Assembly: GCA_037447605.1 (NCBI GenBank)
Contig: CM074812.1
Location: 292,807 to 356,806 of the forward strand
Source of the DNA: Zygnema circumcarinatum
Taxonomy: Eukaryota > Streptophyta > Zygnematophyceae > Zygnematales > Zygnemataceae
Length of the DNA stretch: 64,000 nucleotides
Reading direction: 5' to 3'
The position numbers were made by a program, and so were the translations under genes. Position 1 is the stretch's first letter. Each line of letters opens with the position of its first letter. The notes beneath the pieces are model-generated. The model saw only the letters and a program-made list of their open reading frames with translations, had not been told where the DNA came from and made no database searches. Below, piece after piece: positions 63,772 to 64,000 of this stretch.

Positions 63772-64000
63772 CTGCCGTCATAGAGTATGAAGAGTTTCAG
63801 AATTCATGGGTTTTGGTTTTAGGATTTGGGGTTTTCGGAAAGTTTTAGGGTTAAGGTTAGCTGTTGAGTCTGAAGGGTTTGGAGAAGAGAGACGTACAGA
63901 GAGACTGAGGAATCGGAGGAAGGGAGAAGACAGTAGGGAGTGGAAGGTAAGAGCGGAAGTAAGAGCGAGAAGAGGGGGTGAAGAGAAGAAAAGAAAAGAG
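63772..64000 (-). other. Upstream part of the ABC gene; no exon identified
   Basis: Probably intron or 5' flank on the minus strand. GGGTTT-rich at 63805-63860 and GA-rich to the edge. The lack of a Walker A sequence here means the gene continues outside the window or begins as a truncated copy. Confidence 0.4.

Overview
The window looks like nuclear DNA of a streptophyte plant or alga. Its genes are rich in introns with GT-AG borders, and two families are typical of the plant lineage: a DCD-domain protein and a plastid-lipase (PLIP)-type class 3 lipase. LTR retrotransposons and very long CT/GA tracts fill the rest. A charophycean alga or an early land plant would fit, but nothing seen here fixes the species. 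Four runs of N mark assembly gaps: 18225-18507, 35402-35411, 46465-46474 and 62730-62829.

Bases 1 to about 29,650 are a retrotransposon graveyard, and no host gene was recognised there. A Ty3/gypsy chromovirus on the minus strand (about 3891-11188) has two LTRs, gag zinc knuckle, reverse transcriptase, integrase remnants and a chromodomain. It lies nested inside Ty1/copia sequence. A minus-strand copia element fills about 11189-17525. A second gypsy fragment around an N gap covers about 17540-19800. A plus-strand copia element lies at about 20044-26315 and is followed by another gag start. Every reading frame in this part is broken by small indels.

A 764-bp element with long terminal inverted repeats and a 9-bp target duplication (30328-31091) lies at the border of the genic half.

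From 32,200 onward there are seven genes, most reconstructed exon by exon with consistent splice phases: (1) a probably secreted copper amine oxidase, 12 exons, +; (2) a GH31 alpha-glucosidase of a bacterial-looking subtype, 3 exons, +; (3) a 1003-residue DCD-domain protein, 6 exons, +; (4) an unrecognised coiled-coil protein, +; (5) a PLIP-like plastid lipase, 4 exons, -; (6) a small coiled-coil protein with a GR-rich tail, 7 exons, +; (7) two exons of an ABCG/PDR-like nucleotide-binding domain with altered catalytic motifs, -, running off the right edge. The genes are not obviously a pathway. What they share is sequence style: CT/GA microsatellites in introns and even in exons, and many copies of a CACGTG-centred motif in exons, introns and flanks.

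The most interesting observations are the dispersed CACGTG motif, a 53-bp minisatellite that contains and repeats the splice acceptor of the last amine oxidase exon, the bacterial-looking GH31 gene, the degenerate ABC domain, and a tRNA-like promoter signature in the chromovirus LTRs.
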